Source: Doris montereyensis (Eukaryota; Mollusca; Gastropoda; Nudibranchia; Dorididae). Taken from it: a stretch of 64,000 nucleotides of DNA. Both the position numbers and the translations under genes were made by a program. Numbering within the stretch: the first letter of the stretch is position 1; the number at the start of each line of letters is the position of its first letter. The DNA is taken from assembly GCA_037039925.1 (NCBI GenBank), contig JAXRKP010000028.1, positions 636,089 to 700,088 of the forward strand. Direction: 5' to 3'. This document shows, in pieces, positions 22,648-35,650 of this stretch. The notes under the pieces were generated by a model that was not told the origin of the DNA, searched no databases, and was given only the letters and a program-made list of their open reading frames with translations.

Positions 22648-25545
22648 GACTTTCTTTCTTTCTTTATCAGTTCCCATTCTACCTTTCGGTGTATCGTTTC
22701 AGATGCCCGAGATGATCTTTTTCCAGGATGCCCTGTCCGGGCAATTTCTCTTTCCTTCCAAAAAAGTTAAATTTCTTTGCTTCAATGCCTCTTTTATATC
22801 TTCTTCCAACTTTCTCCAAAGTCTGCCTTTTGGTCTTTTACCTTGGGCTTTAGCACTGTATACTGATTAAGCTATTCTATTGTCATTCATTCTGTTTACA
22901 TGCCCAAACCATCTCAATTGATTTATTTCTATCTTAGTTTTTATGCTATCTGCTTTGGTTTGATCTCTTATTGTTGTGTTTATGATTGTGTCTCTTTTAG
23001 TTTTCCCTACTAGTCTTCTTAGATATTTCATTTCAGCTGCCTGTACTCTACTGTATTCTCTACTGTCTAAGGTCCAGGTTTCGCTGCCATACAGGAGAAT
23101 AGGACAATAAACTGTGTTGTGTACTGCCATTAACCTGGCAACATCTGCATATCTTATGTTGGTCAGGTTAACGCCACTAATGCTTATACTTCTCATGTTT
23201 TCAATTTCACGGAAGACGATTTCGCTATATAAGTTGAAGAGGTCTGGTGAGAGAACACAGCCCTGTCTCACTCCTTTCTTGATGTTAAAACAAGCTGATG
23301 TCTCGTTATCCACTTTGACGCAAGCTGTTTGATGCCAATACAGGTTTCTTACCAGTCTAAGGTCTTTATCATCTATTCCTATTGATTTCAACATTTTGAA
23401 GAGGGTTTTGTGTTGCATGGAATCGAAGGCTTTGGAATAGTCGATGAAGCAAAGGTATAATTTTTTCTGTTTTTCAATTGATTGATCATTTTCAGTGTAA
23501 AAATTGCATTCACTGTCCCTTTGTCCTTTACAAATCCAAACTGTTCTTTGCCTATTTCTTATTCGTTTCATTATAATACGAAGTAAGATCTTTGTTACCT
23601 GACTCATGATACTAATGGTTCAATGTTGATCGCAATCTATTGCTCCTGGCTTTTTTGGTAGAGTAATAAACGCAGACTTTCTAAGCTTGTTTGGTAAAAC
23701 TCCATTCTCATAGATGATATTGAATATCTTGACTAAAATATCCACCCCAGTCTCCTAGGGCATCTATCATTTCGATAGAAATACTATCTTGGCCAACTGC
23801 TTTTCCTTTTTCATCTCTGTACAAGCAGCTGATACCTCTTCTCTTAGTATTTTTTGGCCACTTATGTCTTCTGTATCTGAATTTATTTGGTTACTATCTC
23901 TTTCCTCATCTCAATACAGATTTTCTATGTATTAAGCCCAGCGTTGTAAAATATCTTGGGTGTTCATAATGATGTTTCCCCTGGAGTCTCTTACACATTT
24001 TCCTCATGTAGAGTTTCTTTTTCCTGTCAAGTTTTTGATCGACTCATGAAATTCTTTTGCATTTTTATCCTTTTGTCTTTCAATGTGTTGGCATTCTATA
24101 TCTATGTATTATTCTTTGGCCTTGATGCACTCTTTCTTTATGTGTTTGTCTGTTTGTTTGTATTCAATACTATTCTTTTTCCAACTTGCTTCGTCTATCC
24201 ATCATTTCTAATATTTCCTGTGTCATCCATTTGTTTTTTGTTCCATGTTTTTTATGGGAACAATATCCTGGATTGGTTCTATTAGTGTTAGGCATTTTGT
24301 TAAATCAGTCCAATATTTTTCTATATTTTCTGTTACTCTGATATTTTCGTATCATTGTTTCACCTCTTCTTTGTATTGTTCTCTTATCCCATTGTCTTTT
24401 CTTAAGAGCTCAATTTGCATCTTTGGTTGTGTCTTGCTTTTATTTAGGCGTTTTAGTTTTAGTTTTAGTTTGAGAATGCATTTCACTGGGTATTGTTTTT
24501 GCTATTTTTACCAAATTTCTAAAGCGTTGTGGAACCAGTACATAGTCAATTTGATTTTTATATATATATTGATTACGTACTGGTTCCACAACGCTTTAGA
24601 AATTTGGTAAAAATAGCAAAAACAATATGTCTCCAGGGCTTTGCCATGTCCATCTCCTTCTGATGTGGTCTTTGAACCATGTATTTGTTATCATGTAGCT
24701 TTCTTTCATGCACCAGTCTATTGACATGTCTCCTCTTTCGTTTTACGTTCCCAAACCATATCTGCCGACAATGTTTTCAACTCTTTCACTACCTACTTTT
24801 GCGTGAAAGTCGCCCATTATGATAGTGATTTCTTGTGACTTGCATTGTGTTTTGGCCCTCTCTGAGTTCTCGTAGAATAGTTCTATATCACTTTCATCGC
24901 TTTCTGCTGTAGGAGCATATGCTTGTATCACATTCAAATCAAAGGAATGTCCTTTTAGTTTCCCTAATAGGATTCTATCGGAAATTCCCCAAAAACCCAC
25001 AATAGATCGGCTTGTCTGGTTGTCAAACAATATTCCCACTCCTCTTTCGTGTTTCACTCCTCCTGAGTAGATTATTTCATGTCCATCAATCTCAACTCTT
25101 CCTACACCTGTCCACCTCGTTTCTGCAACACCTAGTATTTGTATTTTAAATTTATTCATTTCTTGTATCAGATTTTCGAGTTTTCCTAGTTGGTAAAATG
25201 TACGAACATTCCATGTGGCTATAGTGAGACTTTCTTTGTGACGAAGCGTTTTTTGTGTTGTATCGTGAGATTGAATTGATGTGTATCTGTTTTGAGAGTG
25301 AATGGTATCCTGGGAAGGGTTAAAATAGACAGTAGTTTTCTGTTGCTTTCTGTCCTTGTTAATACATCTACAGTTACTTACACGTACTACATTTAACACA
25401 TTGATCATTGATATACATGTTTGTAAAAACATCTAAAAGGGTGGGTGGTGGTCGGTTTCCATTACAATGGGAGAGTGGCCGGCCAGCCAAGCTGAACACT
25501 TATCACCCTCTGCTTTCTCCGTCCACGGCGTCTGCCTCATGGATT
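22648..25545 (-). mobile_element. Chimeric LINE: RTE family B joined to family A 3' end
   Basis: The 5' two-thirds is an RTE/BovB-type element: a 5' leader near 25440-25545, then endonuclease with TIATWNVRTFYQLGKLENL, a VAETRWTG motif, GVGILFDNQ, AYAPTAESDES and IMGDFHAKVG (24743-25432). A decayed linker follows, then RT with DYSKAFDSMQHKTLFKMLKS, GVRQGCVLSPDLFNLYSE and NIRYADV (23128-23607). At about 23128 it switches to the family A C-terminal region ([20 protein letters not shown] to the family A tail with its AAAG repeat). The RT box reads YADV, lacking the second Asp. Many stops lie between 23600 and 24740. The copy is inactive. Confidence 0.85.
24491..24627. repeat. Perfect 51-bp inverted repeat
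   Basis: Arms 24491-24541 and 24577-24627 are exact reverse complements around a 35-bp AT-rich loop. The left arm is native LINE B coding sequence (DYVLVPQRFRN in the endonuclease, minus strand). The right arm is an inverted copy placed inside the same reading frame. Confidence 0.95.
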
Positions 25546-26317
25546 GAATTTTAAAAAGATCTATGTGCATTACTAAATGGCATACTGAACACAGTTATGG
25601 CCATGACAAACAACATGGGTAAAATAGTCAAAATTTGAAAAATCATTGTAGAAAAGTTAAATCTAAATGTATCTGTTAAAACTCCTTTCAAAATATTTTA
25701 AAATGACAACCACTCCTTCACAAATATCACAATATAAAATTCAAAGGGAATGTCAGAATTATATCTAGTGAAAAATTAAGAATTAAAGAGCACAACAAAC
25801 ACACTGCTGCCTGTCAGGCATACTACACATATATAATAATGCTTACACGGGGCAATTCTCTTGATAACAAGCAGAAACTATTTATCTATTGGGATCTGGC
25901 CAAAATTTTAAGGTCAAGGAAAAAAATAAAAATATAAAATATATATATGAATAATGAAGCAAAAATCCAAGGGATGTTGGAGTTCACCTAAAGACCTGGT
26001 CTGCCAAAGAACCCCCTGTTTTTGTATCCCAAGGACCAGATTCTTAGATGGACACCTCTGTATTCCTATTTGGCCAACCATTTCTTGTGTCACCGGGACA
26101 TCAGTTCTAGGAGTACTGATCTATCCATGGTTCCCTATGTTAAAACCTGGGTAGACCTACCTGGCATAGATCTAGTCCTGTCCGTTACAAGTTGCATATA
26201 TATATATAGATCTACAGTGCAGCATTGATTATCTCAAATTTCTCCAGGTCGGGTCAATGAGTTTGAGATTGCTGTGTATTCTAGCTTTCCTTGTCAGCCA
26301 TTGTCGCACCATCCATC
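25546..26317. other. No gene seen
   Basis: AT-rich sequence, no recognisable repeat family or coding signal. Short TA runs occur near 25937 and 26197. Confidence 0.4.
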
Positions 26318-26665
26318 AACCCAGCACCACCCATCCCATCCCCGCATCACTATCACTGGTATCACTATCCTGATGCTGGTAGTGTCACCTATCCCAGCCC
26401 AATACCACCCATCAGTATCACTGGTATCATTATCCTGATACTGGTTGTGTCACCCATCACATCCCCAGACCACTCATCAGTATCACTGGTATCACTATCC
26501 TGATACTGATTGTGTACCCATCACATCCTGGCACCACCCATCACTATCACTGGTATCACTGATACAGGTGTAACCCATCACAACCCCACACCACCATTCA
26601 CTATCACTGGTTTCAATACCCTGATACTGGTAGTGTCACCCATCTCATCTCCGCATTATGCATCA
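26318..26665 (+). repeat. Minisatellite, ~63-bp unit
   Basis: About five diverged units, each with ATCACTGGTATCACTATCCT, GATACTGG, GTGTCACCCATCACATCC and a CCACCCATCA word. The third to fourth units contain small deletions. Confidence 0.9.
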
Positions 26666-28178
26666 CGTTCCCCAGTCAGTCGTGTCGGGTATACCTAGAT
26701 CTAGGCCTTAAGTTAATTCATCCAGGTCTTGTCTGTTCAATCACACGGCCAGAGTCAATGTCAAGCGATGCATTCTGGTGTCATGAACTATGAAAAAGGC
26801 TATGAATGATGGGGAAATTAATGCATGTGTAAACTATCTTCAACACCTTATCAATAAATGTTTAAACGGCACCAAACTGCACGGCACAACAAACTTTTTC
26901 GAGAGGATATAGTTATGATATAGGCCTTTAACAAGGGGAAAAATACAGTGTATAGTATGAACACCCCTTCCTGTCCCTCCCCTGGCCACTCACACCTTTT
27001 CCATTATATTTATATCCATATTACTGCTATAGAATACAATACTGCCTTTCTTACTTCTATTCCCTAATCCAGTCAAGAGGGCTAACAATTAAAAGTAAGT
27101 GGCTATGCTCATAGTCATACTACCTCTAACATTTATTCTGTAAATAATTATAAAATGCAACCCCTTTGTATCTGTTTAATTTTATTGGAGATCGGGAATT
27201 CGAGACTTCCATGTTGGTGTATGAGAAAGGCGTGTAGCCAGGTTCAAAGAAATAGTGGGATGAAAAACAGACCTAGAGAAGAATTTGAGTTCTAGCCCTG
27301 AGTTGAGTTTTTCGTGTTCAAGATTCGAGTGCTGCACTGTATGGGCATTATTTTAACTTCAAGATTAAAATAGTAATATTGGATCTAGATCTAGATCCAT
27401 GTAGAATCTAAATGTTGTAGCTGGCGGGGAACAAAAATCTAGTAATCAGAGAATATCTCAATTTGATCACTAACCGAGAGGGACGAATGGGTTCTCTTTA
27501 GTTTTTCGTAAGAGCTTCTCCCTCAGTCCTTCTTGCTCATAGAAAGGAGCGGGGGTGGTAAATACGACAGGTCCATGCCGCTTATATTGGGTCTTCCAGA
27601 TGGGATGCCTTTATCCATACTCATATGTTGTGATCAGTCGTAGTCTTTGTTTCTCCAAATGTTTACACTCACTAACGCAAACACCTTGTGCTGTAAGATG
27701 TTCTTTCCCGTGTGTTGTGTAACTAGAGGGTCAATGTCACAGTTTTGTTTATATGAGCTCTTCTATCGCGAAAATAAAATAGATCTAAGTCGTTTAGGCA
27801 TGTGGGCTTTCTATTTTTGTCTAAAAATGTTTTTATTTTAACTTAGAGCATCTTTATTTTTAATCGATTAATCTCTTCACAATTTTATAATATCTGTGTT
27901 TTACAAGTCAAACGTGTACTAAATAATTCATAATGTTTCTTTCTTTACAAAGACATCATATGAATTGCTCAATATTTCTTTTTCTTTTGTTGTTTTTGTT
28001 TTTGTTGTTGCTCTTTCTATATGTTTTGTTTATTTTTTATTTGATTTACGGAAACGATTGATCACAAATTATCAATGACGATTATAAACTTTATATTTTT
28101 TTGTCCGTCGTCAATTGTGACTTCTGATAAGAAGCGATCTAGGCCCTAGGTAGGGTCGTACAATTTCGGCCACAAAAT
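26666..28178. other. No gene seen
   Basis: AT-rich with an AGATCT cluster near 27382. The last about 50 bases (28140-28178), joined across the LINE insertion to 31424-31550, form an open frame; see the findings. Confidence 0.4.
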
Positions 28179-28187
28179 TCGAGCATT
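28179..28187. repeat. Target-site duplication, left
   Basis: TCGAGCATT directly before the LINE 5' end. The same nine bases follow its 3' tail at 31415-31423. Confidence 0.9.
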
Positions 28188-31100
28188 CCGGGCAGTGGAT
28201 GCACCTACCTAATTATTTTCTCTATCTCTTATTGAACAGTGGAGGAGGGGGGACGAAATAGAGGGATTAGGCGGCCCCGCCCTCCACGAGTCTCCTGTTG
28301 CCTTGCAGGCGGGTCTTGGCTGAACAAAGGCTAAGGAGTTAACCCTGACAGAAAATAACCTGCTGCCTGGCAGATCGGTCTTGGTTGGCCAAAAGGCTAA
28401 GGGAGTTACCCTTTCTGACAGAAAATAACAAGGCCCGGTAGGGGGCCTCAAGGTGGCAGTCCACCAATGACCGTAAGGAAACCTGACAGAAAATATTATC
28501 TAACTAATACTAAATCAATGGTCCCACCATCTACCTAGGGTACAGTGGGCTGTGATTTTTGGAACAAAGAATATTAGGGCAATAAATGGAAAAGAGTTAG
28601 AATTAGCTGAAATAATGGACAAATTCAAAATAGACATTGTTGACTACTGCAGAAACAAAGAAAAAGGGCAAGGAACAGAAAATGTAGGACCAAATCATAC
28701 TTTGATCGTCTCAGGAGTAGATGTCAAAGATAGAGCTAAAGCAGGAGTAGGCCTCCTAATGCATAAAAGGCAAGCATAGCTACTAAAAAAGGTTGGAATG
28801 TATAAGCCTACGGCTATTACTACTATTAGAGGTAAATATTAAACGCAAAGGAAGAGAAATTAAATTATTAGTAGCTTATGGACCAAACGAAGACGCCACC
28901 AAGGATGAAAAATATATCTTCGAAAATGATTTACAAATAGCTGCAGAGAATCTTAAACACAAACAGGAACTAATGGTTTTAGGAGATTTAAACGCTATAG
29001 TAGCAACAATGTAGAAATATCAGGGTGAGTAATAGTGATAGGTAAAGAAGGAGAGACAACAACTTCTCCAAATGGAAAAAAACTAATAGATTTTTGCCTA
29101 AAGAATAACATAAAAATAACAAACACCTTTTTTCCTCATAAAAATATCCACATATATACAAGAGTAAATGAAGACAGATGTGAAAAGTCAATCATAGACT
29201 ACATAATAACTAACATCTCCCTTTTTATAGCACAATGAATGCAAGAGTAAACTGAGGAGCTGAAGTATTTAGTGATCATCCCCACGTGATTGCCAAAATG
29301 AGATTACTGACTGAAGAAAACAAACAGAAAAGGAAAGAGAAGAAAGCTTCTTAACTCAAAATAGAGGAACTAAATAAACCAGTAGTAAAACATGTATACC
29401 AATCCAGGATAAAAAGATTTATTAGTGAAAGGCAGATGGATCTGAATGATAGCACAATAGAAGAAAAATGGCAAATTTGTAAAGAAATATTCCGCAGTTG
29501 TACTGAAGAGATTTGTGGTAAGAAGCAAATTAAAGGAGATCGGAAAAGAACAGCATGGTGGAATGAGAATATCAAGACTAAGATCAAAGAAAAGAAGGAT
29601 ACCTGGAAGAAATACTTGCAAACAAAGAGGCCAGAGGATAGGACAGATTACGTAAATAAAAGAACTATCGCCAAAGAGGAAGTTAGGAAAGCAAAAATAG
29701 GAACAGTGGAAAGAGTTTGGACAAAGACTTCAAGAAAGCTATCAGGAAATCAAAAGCTGTTCTGGGAGCAATAAAGAGCACGAGAAAGACCACAGCATGC
29801 CAAATACGACATATTAAGAACGCCAAAGGAGACATAATGAAAGAAGACAGCCAAATCATGGAAACGTGGAGAAAGTATTTTCAGCAATTACATAATCCCT
29901 CCAGAACATATGAAGCAAGGAGTACATATCAATTAGTCAGAGCAACAAGCAATCCAAAGGAGACAGCTAGATGTATAGATATCTCAACGGAACAACCTCA
30001 GCTCCAAACAGCTATAAAAAAAAAGTGAAATTAGGAAAGGCCCCAAGAGCAGATCAAGTTTATCCAGAAATTATTAAAAACCAAGGAGAGAGGCAGAGAA
30101 AACTACATATTACATGAAATATGTCAACAAGCATGGAAGTCAAAACAGGTGCCAGACGATTGGAAACAAGGAGCGGTAGTACTAATACTCAAGAAAGGAT
30201 CAACTATGGAATGCTAAAACTATAGAGGGATATCACTACTTAGCGTATCAGGAAAGTGTATGACAGGATACTGGAAATGAGACTAAGGAAAAGAGTAGAT
30301 GATCAGATTGAAAAACACCAGGGTGGATTTAGATCAGGAAAAAGTGTACAAGACCACGCATTTACAATTAGACAAATAATAGAAAAACCTGTGTTTTATA
30401 GACTTAGAAAAGGCATTTGACACTGTGAGGAGGGACGAACCATGGCATTCCTTAAAAGAGCATAATAATAATATAGAGCAAAATTTAATAAAAGCCATTA
30501 AACGTTTTTACAATGAACCAACATGTGCAGTGAGAGTAGCTGGAAACATATCTGCAGAATTTGATCTAGATATAGGAGTAAGTCCTCTTTTGTTTATCAC
30601 ATTTATAGATTCAGTTGCAAAGGCATCCTCAAAAAGGAAGAAAATGAATGTATGTATGTTCAAGTTCAAACCAGTAAATGTAGCAATGCTTTCATTAGAT
30701 AATGATTTAGTTCTATTTAGTATTTAGAAGATCAGAAAGTGACCTTCAGTCGAATATCAACATGATGAATAATGAATCAAATAAAAGAGGAATGAGAGTA
30801 AATGCAAAGAAAACCAAAACAATGTTAGTAACTAGGAGACTAACACACACAATCTTAAATTGGGTAGGGAGAATTTAGACCAAGTTCAACGCTGCAATTA
30901 CCTAGGAGTAATGATTAACTCAGAGCGAAAATTAAGAGAAGAAATCAGCCAGAGAATTCAAAAGGCAATGGCAATATATAACCATCTAGGAAAAGGCATT
31001 TATAGGTAAACAAGAATTGTCAACCAAAACCAAAATGGCAGTATACCACACAGTTTATTGTCCTATTCTCCTCTATGGCAACGAAACCTGGACCTTAGAC

Positions 31101-31414
31101 AGTAGAGAATACAGTAGAGTAGAAGCAGCTGAAATGATATATCTAAGAAGAGTAGTAGGTAAAACTAAAAGAGACAAAATCATAAACACAACAAGAGATC
31201 AAATCAAAGCAGATAGCATAAAAACTAAGATAGACATAGACCTCGGAGAAAGTGGGAAGAAGATATAAAAGAGGTATTAACGCAAAGAAATTTAACTTTC
31301 ACGGAAGGAAACAGAAAATGCCAGGACAGGTCAGCCTGGAGAAAGATCGTTTCGGGCATCTAAACCCATACACTGGAACTGGAAGGTAGAATGGGAGCTG
31401 ATAAAGAAAAAAAG
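28188..31414 (+). mobile_element. RTE-like LINE family A, near full length
   Basis: 3227 bp, bounded by the 9-bp duplication TCGAGCATT. It begins CCGGGCAGTGG, has two 5' UTR monomers, then endonuclease from about 28552 ([34 protein letters not shown]), linker with [17 protein letters not shown], and the C-terminal region (VYCPILLYGNETWTLDS). It ends GATAAAGAAAAAAAG. The coding region is broken by many frameshifts and stops, and the RT catalytic box reads SLDNDLVLF instead of SFADDVVLF. It is inactive. Confidence 0.92.
28240..28480 (+). promoter_or_regulatory. Family A 5' UTR monomers (two)
   Basis: Two units with GCCTTGCAGG or GCCTGGCAG, GGTCTTGG, CAAAGGCTAAGG and GTTAACCCTGACAG words, ahead of the endonuclease frame. 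Confidence 0.85.
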
Positions 31415-31423
31415 TCGAGCATT
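31415..31423. repeat. Target-site duplication, right
   Basis: TCGAGCATT, matching 28179-28187. Confidence 0.9.
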
Positions 31424-31624
31424 TGGAAGCTATCAACATTATGGGTGTTTTAGACAGACTGAAAGCAACAGAACTACCTTCAATTTACTATCATAACGAT
31501 CAAGAGCACGCACAGTTATGTCCAGTAGTAACTTCGCATATTAAAGAATAGAGAATATAGATTGTGAAACCATCACGCAGTGACGGGAAATTCAGCCCCA
31601 TAACGGCATAAGGGGGGGGGGAGA

Positions 31625-32682
31625 GCACCTGAAGTGATTTTTGTTTGTTTTTTGAGTTTAGGGTTTGCTTTTAGTATGTACATGAGTAACTGTCAAAATA
31701 CAGTCATCCCATATCATTGAAAAGTTTGTAGCGTTCTTGGTTGCCATAGAAATGGCCGCCATCTTGGATTTTGACTCAATTTTCAAAATCTATCTCCTCC
31801 CTTAGTTATGAATAAAATCACTCAAAACCTGTGCAGATCGTCTTTTCCATTCAATATCTAAAGAGTGGCATCGGGCTTTTTCGAAATATATAAAAAAATT
31901 TAATGAATTTAAAAAAAAACAAGTACTTTATATCGTGAATGTACAAAAACGGCGTTTTTATTACAAAAATATAATTTCTCAAAAAGTTTAAAATATAAAA
32001 AAACCCCAGACATCATTCTATTAACATTAACAAGAGGAACCTGTGTGCCAAGTATAATACAAATCGTTCGGTAAATTGCGGAGGAGATAAAATTTTAGTG
32101 TGGAAAAACTATATTTCGAGAAAATTGCAAGTAAAAGAAATCAACAGAAAATAACACAAAACAAACGCTTCAGACGGGTTTCCCTTGTTGTAGCAGCCCC
32201 CTTACTCTTTCGACAGTCTCTGGCAGTGTTACTCATGTAAATATGATTATAAATCTAGGTTTAGAGTGCACTGTTGTTAAAAGAGACGTCGAAATAAGCA
32301 GTTTTTTTCCCCTCTATATCCTATGCTTGTGTGCGTGTTTACATACTCACTGACGCGCAACACCTCTTATACCACACAGCGATGGGAGACACATATATTA
32401 TATTGGTGTGGCCAAACGAGGTCAAATCATGTGTTGCCACATGTGGCGATTAACCACCAATATACAGGTTTTTACTGCCATTTTCTCAGTCAGCGTTAGG
32501 GTAATTCGTCAAAATTTCGATTGTTTTTACTTACCCTCGCCTACCAAATATTTTGTAAAAAAAAAAATATACGTCATATGGACATTTTTTTGCCATGAAC
32601 TTGTAGTTAAATGATCGTTCTACCCGAATATGCAAAGAACAGTAAATCAACCTTTTGGTCTAAAACTCGCCAGCTCAGGTGC
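31625..32682 (+). mobile_element. 1.06-kb non-autonomous element, copy 1
   Basis: Starts GCACCTGAAGTGATTTT and ends CAGCTCAGGTGC, so the terminal inverted repeat is about 8 bp (GCACCTGA). A second copy, similar along its whole length, lies inverted at 48779-49834. Short conserved blocks include GTCATCCCATATCATTGAAA and GGAGGAGATAAAATTTTAG. Both copies share a short frame with [18 protein letters not shown], but I see no transposase. Confidence 0.8.
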
Positions 32683-34033
32683 CGCCCCCACCCCCCCCCT
32701 CCCCGCCCGTTATGGCCATCACCCGCTATCCGTTTGGGCAACTCGGATGTTATCTTTTTATTCATTTTCTTGTTCTCTTTAGTCGTGTTTTTCTTTTTTT
32801 TTGGTATTATAACGTATTATTTCTTTCTTTAATAACATTTTGATACACTGATAACATCTCGTTGTATGCAAGTGCAAGCCCAGTAGTAGGGATTCTACAC
32901 ATACGGAACATCAACGTAAACATGGAAAATGGAAAGTTTTAGCCCACAAAAAAAGAAAAAGATAAAGAATGAAAGACCCGTAAGCTCTTTGGCAATCCCA
33001 ACAAATTCAACATGATTTTCTCTCCTAGAATGGCTTGATTCCTATACAAATGGGTTTCATTGGGTAGCAGCATTCTTTGCTCTTCACAAAGATCAGAAGG
33101 AATAAAAAAATGCACAACAGATTATGCGCTAAAGTAGAATTGATGTTTCATTTGAAACCATGTCAAATGTAGAACTCAAACATAAGCCTAACCTCCATCC
33201 CCTCTCCTATCCAGCTGCCCTTCTCCTCTCTTTATCTTTTAATCTTCTTGTCCTGCTTTTCCCGACTATCTCAGAAACTGTTTCTCTCTCAATACTCTCA
33301 TTGGGCTTTCCTGCTCTGCATGCCCGTTTGCTTGTCTGTCTTTTCAACCAATAGTCATCTTCACAACAAAACATGGGAAACAATACGGTATCCATGTATA
33401 CAATTAGTAAAATAAGAGAATGAAGAAACAAAACATAAACAAAAAAATACGTTTTATAAGACATTCGAATAAATAAATACTCTCAACAGCAACAGGTGAA
33501 TTAACACAGAAGGCAACACAAAAAAAACGATATGTGGCCGAATTTCCCCCAAACGGAGTTCTATCATGGAGCATGAACGTTTGGTAAGTAAAGCATTCAA
33601 TTAAATAAACAAAGAGGAAGAAATCAAAAGAAATGAACCTGGAAAGAATAAATGTATTTAAAAAAAAAGAAGATGTAAATAATTGCACCGCACCACTGTG
33701 TTATATTACTGCAACGGCACGAGGCTTAATTCTATTAATGAGAGCGAGAGTAGGCTATCCGTTTTTCCTTTTCTGCTAGTGATGCCAGCCAAATGAAAAA
33801 CGACATCGTTCTGGGCTCAGATCGCATCCTCCTGACATTACTGACAAGAGCGGGACGGGATGGACATAGCTATGATTGGTTCCGGTTGAGTGGCAGGAAT
33901 TAGGCGTCGCAACAACGTCATAGCCTAGTCTATTTGAAGCTACCAGATGTTTCTGGAAATATTTTCCCCAGACCAGACAAGAGATCAGTTGAATTTCCCC
34001 GCAGGCCGAAAAAGTACCATCCTTCTATAATAC
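32683..34033. other. No gene seen; GC-richer patch at the right end
   Basis: AT-rich sequence. Around 33740-33930 composition is more balanced and includes CCAAT-like ACCAATC (minus strand) and a GGGACGGGA word. A promoter is possible but no transcript can be assigned. Confidence 0.35.
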
Positions 34034-34258
34034 ATATATGTATGATTATTATGCACAAGCATGTTACACCACGAATGATACCAGAGAGGCCATTAAGCAA
34101 CAATCGGTTTTAGTGATACTTACCAGTGAAATTTCAGTATCGAATACTGACCCGATCTGGTAATCGTATTTGGTATCACCAAAACCGATTGTTGCTTAAT
34201 GGCCTCTCTGGTATCACCCGTGGTGTAACATGCTTGTGCTTAATAATTATACATATAT
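34034..34258. mobile_element. Foldback element with ~85-bp arms
   Basis: Arms at about 34034-34118 and 34173-34258 are inverted and nearly identical (GCACAAGCATGTTACACCAC and CCAGAGAGGCCATTAAGCAA), around a loop of about 54 bp. Read on the minus strand, the loop and inner arm (ATACGATTACCAGATCGGGT then CAGTATTCGATACTG) match a segment of the adjacent tandem-array unit. Confidence 0.85.
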
Positions 34259-34269
34259 AAAAAGTTTTC

Positions 34270-35650
34270 AAAATGGCAGCTTAGGTGAATACAATTTTTA
34301 CTCAAGGATAGGGAACCAATGAAATTTTCAATAATTAAACGCCACTTCTGGTAGAAAACTTCCTCGGATGAAAATGATCTTGGGGTCACTTAAAGCCTAC
34401 ATGAACATATGGTTATATTAGTAATTTAGCAGCAGAGCCTTTGGCGAACAAAGAACGACCAAATCAGATTTATATACGCGGGATGCGGTATATTTTACCG
34501 TATAGACAAACATGACACACCCCGGAGTAATACCAAGTACGATTATTAGATTAAGTCAGTGTTCGAGACTGAGGCGACACAGGAAGGCGTGAGCAGCTCA
34601 CGTATTCCAACTTCTTAATTAAAATCTGTTTAAAATGGTGGCTTAGGTAAATGAACATTCTACTCAAAGAGGGGAAACAATGTAATTTTCAATAATTAAA
34701 CGTCACTTCTGGTAAAAAAACTTCCTTACATGAAAACGATCTTAGTATTTAAAACCACATGCAAAACATGTTTACTCTTAGTCTTAATGACCTGTCAACA
34801 GAGTCCTTGGCGAACAAAGAACGACCAACTCAGAATTATTAAATGGACAAGAATGTTACATCCCGGTTGATTCCAATTCCAAGTAGATCTACGGACAGTA
34901 GGTCGGGCTAGATCTAGTATTCCTACTGAGTTTACGCAGGTAGGCGTGAACGATACCATTCCAACTTTTTGATTATGATCTCTTCAAATGGCGACCTTGG
35001 TGAATAAAATTCTACTCAAACTCAAATGTTTAAAAAAAAAATACTCAAACGTCACTTTTGGTAGAAAACTTCCTTAAATGAAAACGATATTGGGATCATT
35101 TAGTACCTACATGCAAAATATGGTCATTCTATCTTAGTGACAAGGCAACATGGCCTTTGGTGAACAAAGAACGGCGAACTCAGAATACACATGTACAAGC
35201 ATAATATTATACCCCGGGTCATATCAATAACTATCATTGTATCATTAGATCGAGCCAGTACTCAATGCTGAGGGTATGGGATACGCGGGTAGGTGTGAAC
35301 GAAACAATTCCAACTTTTAGTGACAAAATAGCACGTTAGATCAATTCAAGTTCTAATCAAAGTCAAAGACGGGGGAAACAATGAAGTTTACATTAATTTA
35401 ACGTCACTTCTGGTAGAAAATTTTCTCAATCAAAAACGATCTTGGGATAAATTAAAGCCCTCATGCAAAATACGGTTATTCTAAGAGGCCTAGCAACAAA
35501 GCCTTTGACGAACAAAGAACGACAAACTCAGAATTATGTATACAAACATGTTGTTATACGCTGGGAAATACCCAGTACGATTAATAGATCGGGTTAATTT
35601 TCGATACTGGTGTTACTTCACAGGTAGGCATGAACGGTATTATTATCTTA
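34270..35650 (+). repeat. Tandem array, four diverged ~350-bp units
   Basis: Units start near 34270, 34631, 34985 and 35330. Each carries, in the same order, AATGGCGGCTTAGGTGAAT-like, ACGTCACTTCTGGTAGAAAA, TTTGGCGAACAAAGAACGAC, and an AGATCGGGT...CGATACTG-like block followed by a GTAGGCGTGAACG-like block. The units differ by substitutions and small indels, so the array is old. No ORF. Confidence 0.9.

Noticed and set aside
33160..33464. Opposing short frames
   Set aside because: No domain, no splice context, no repeat evidence.
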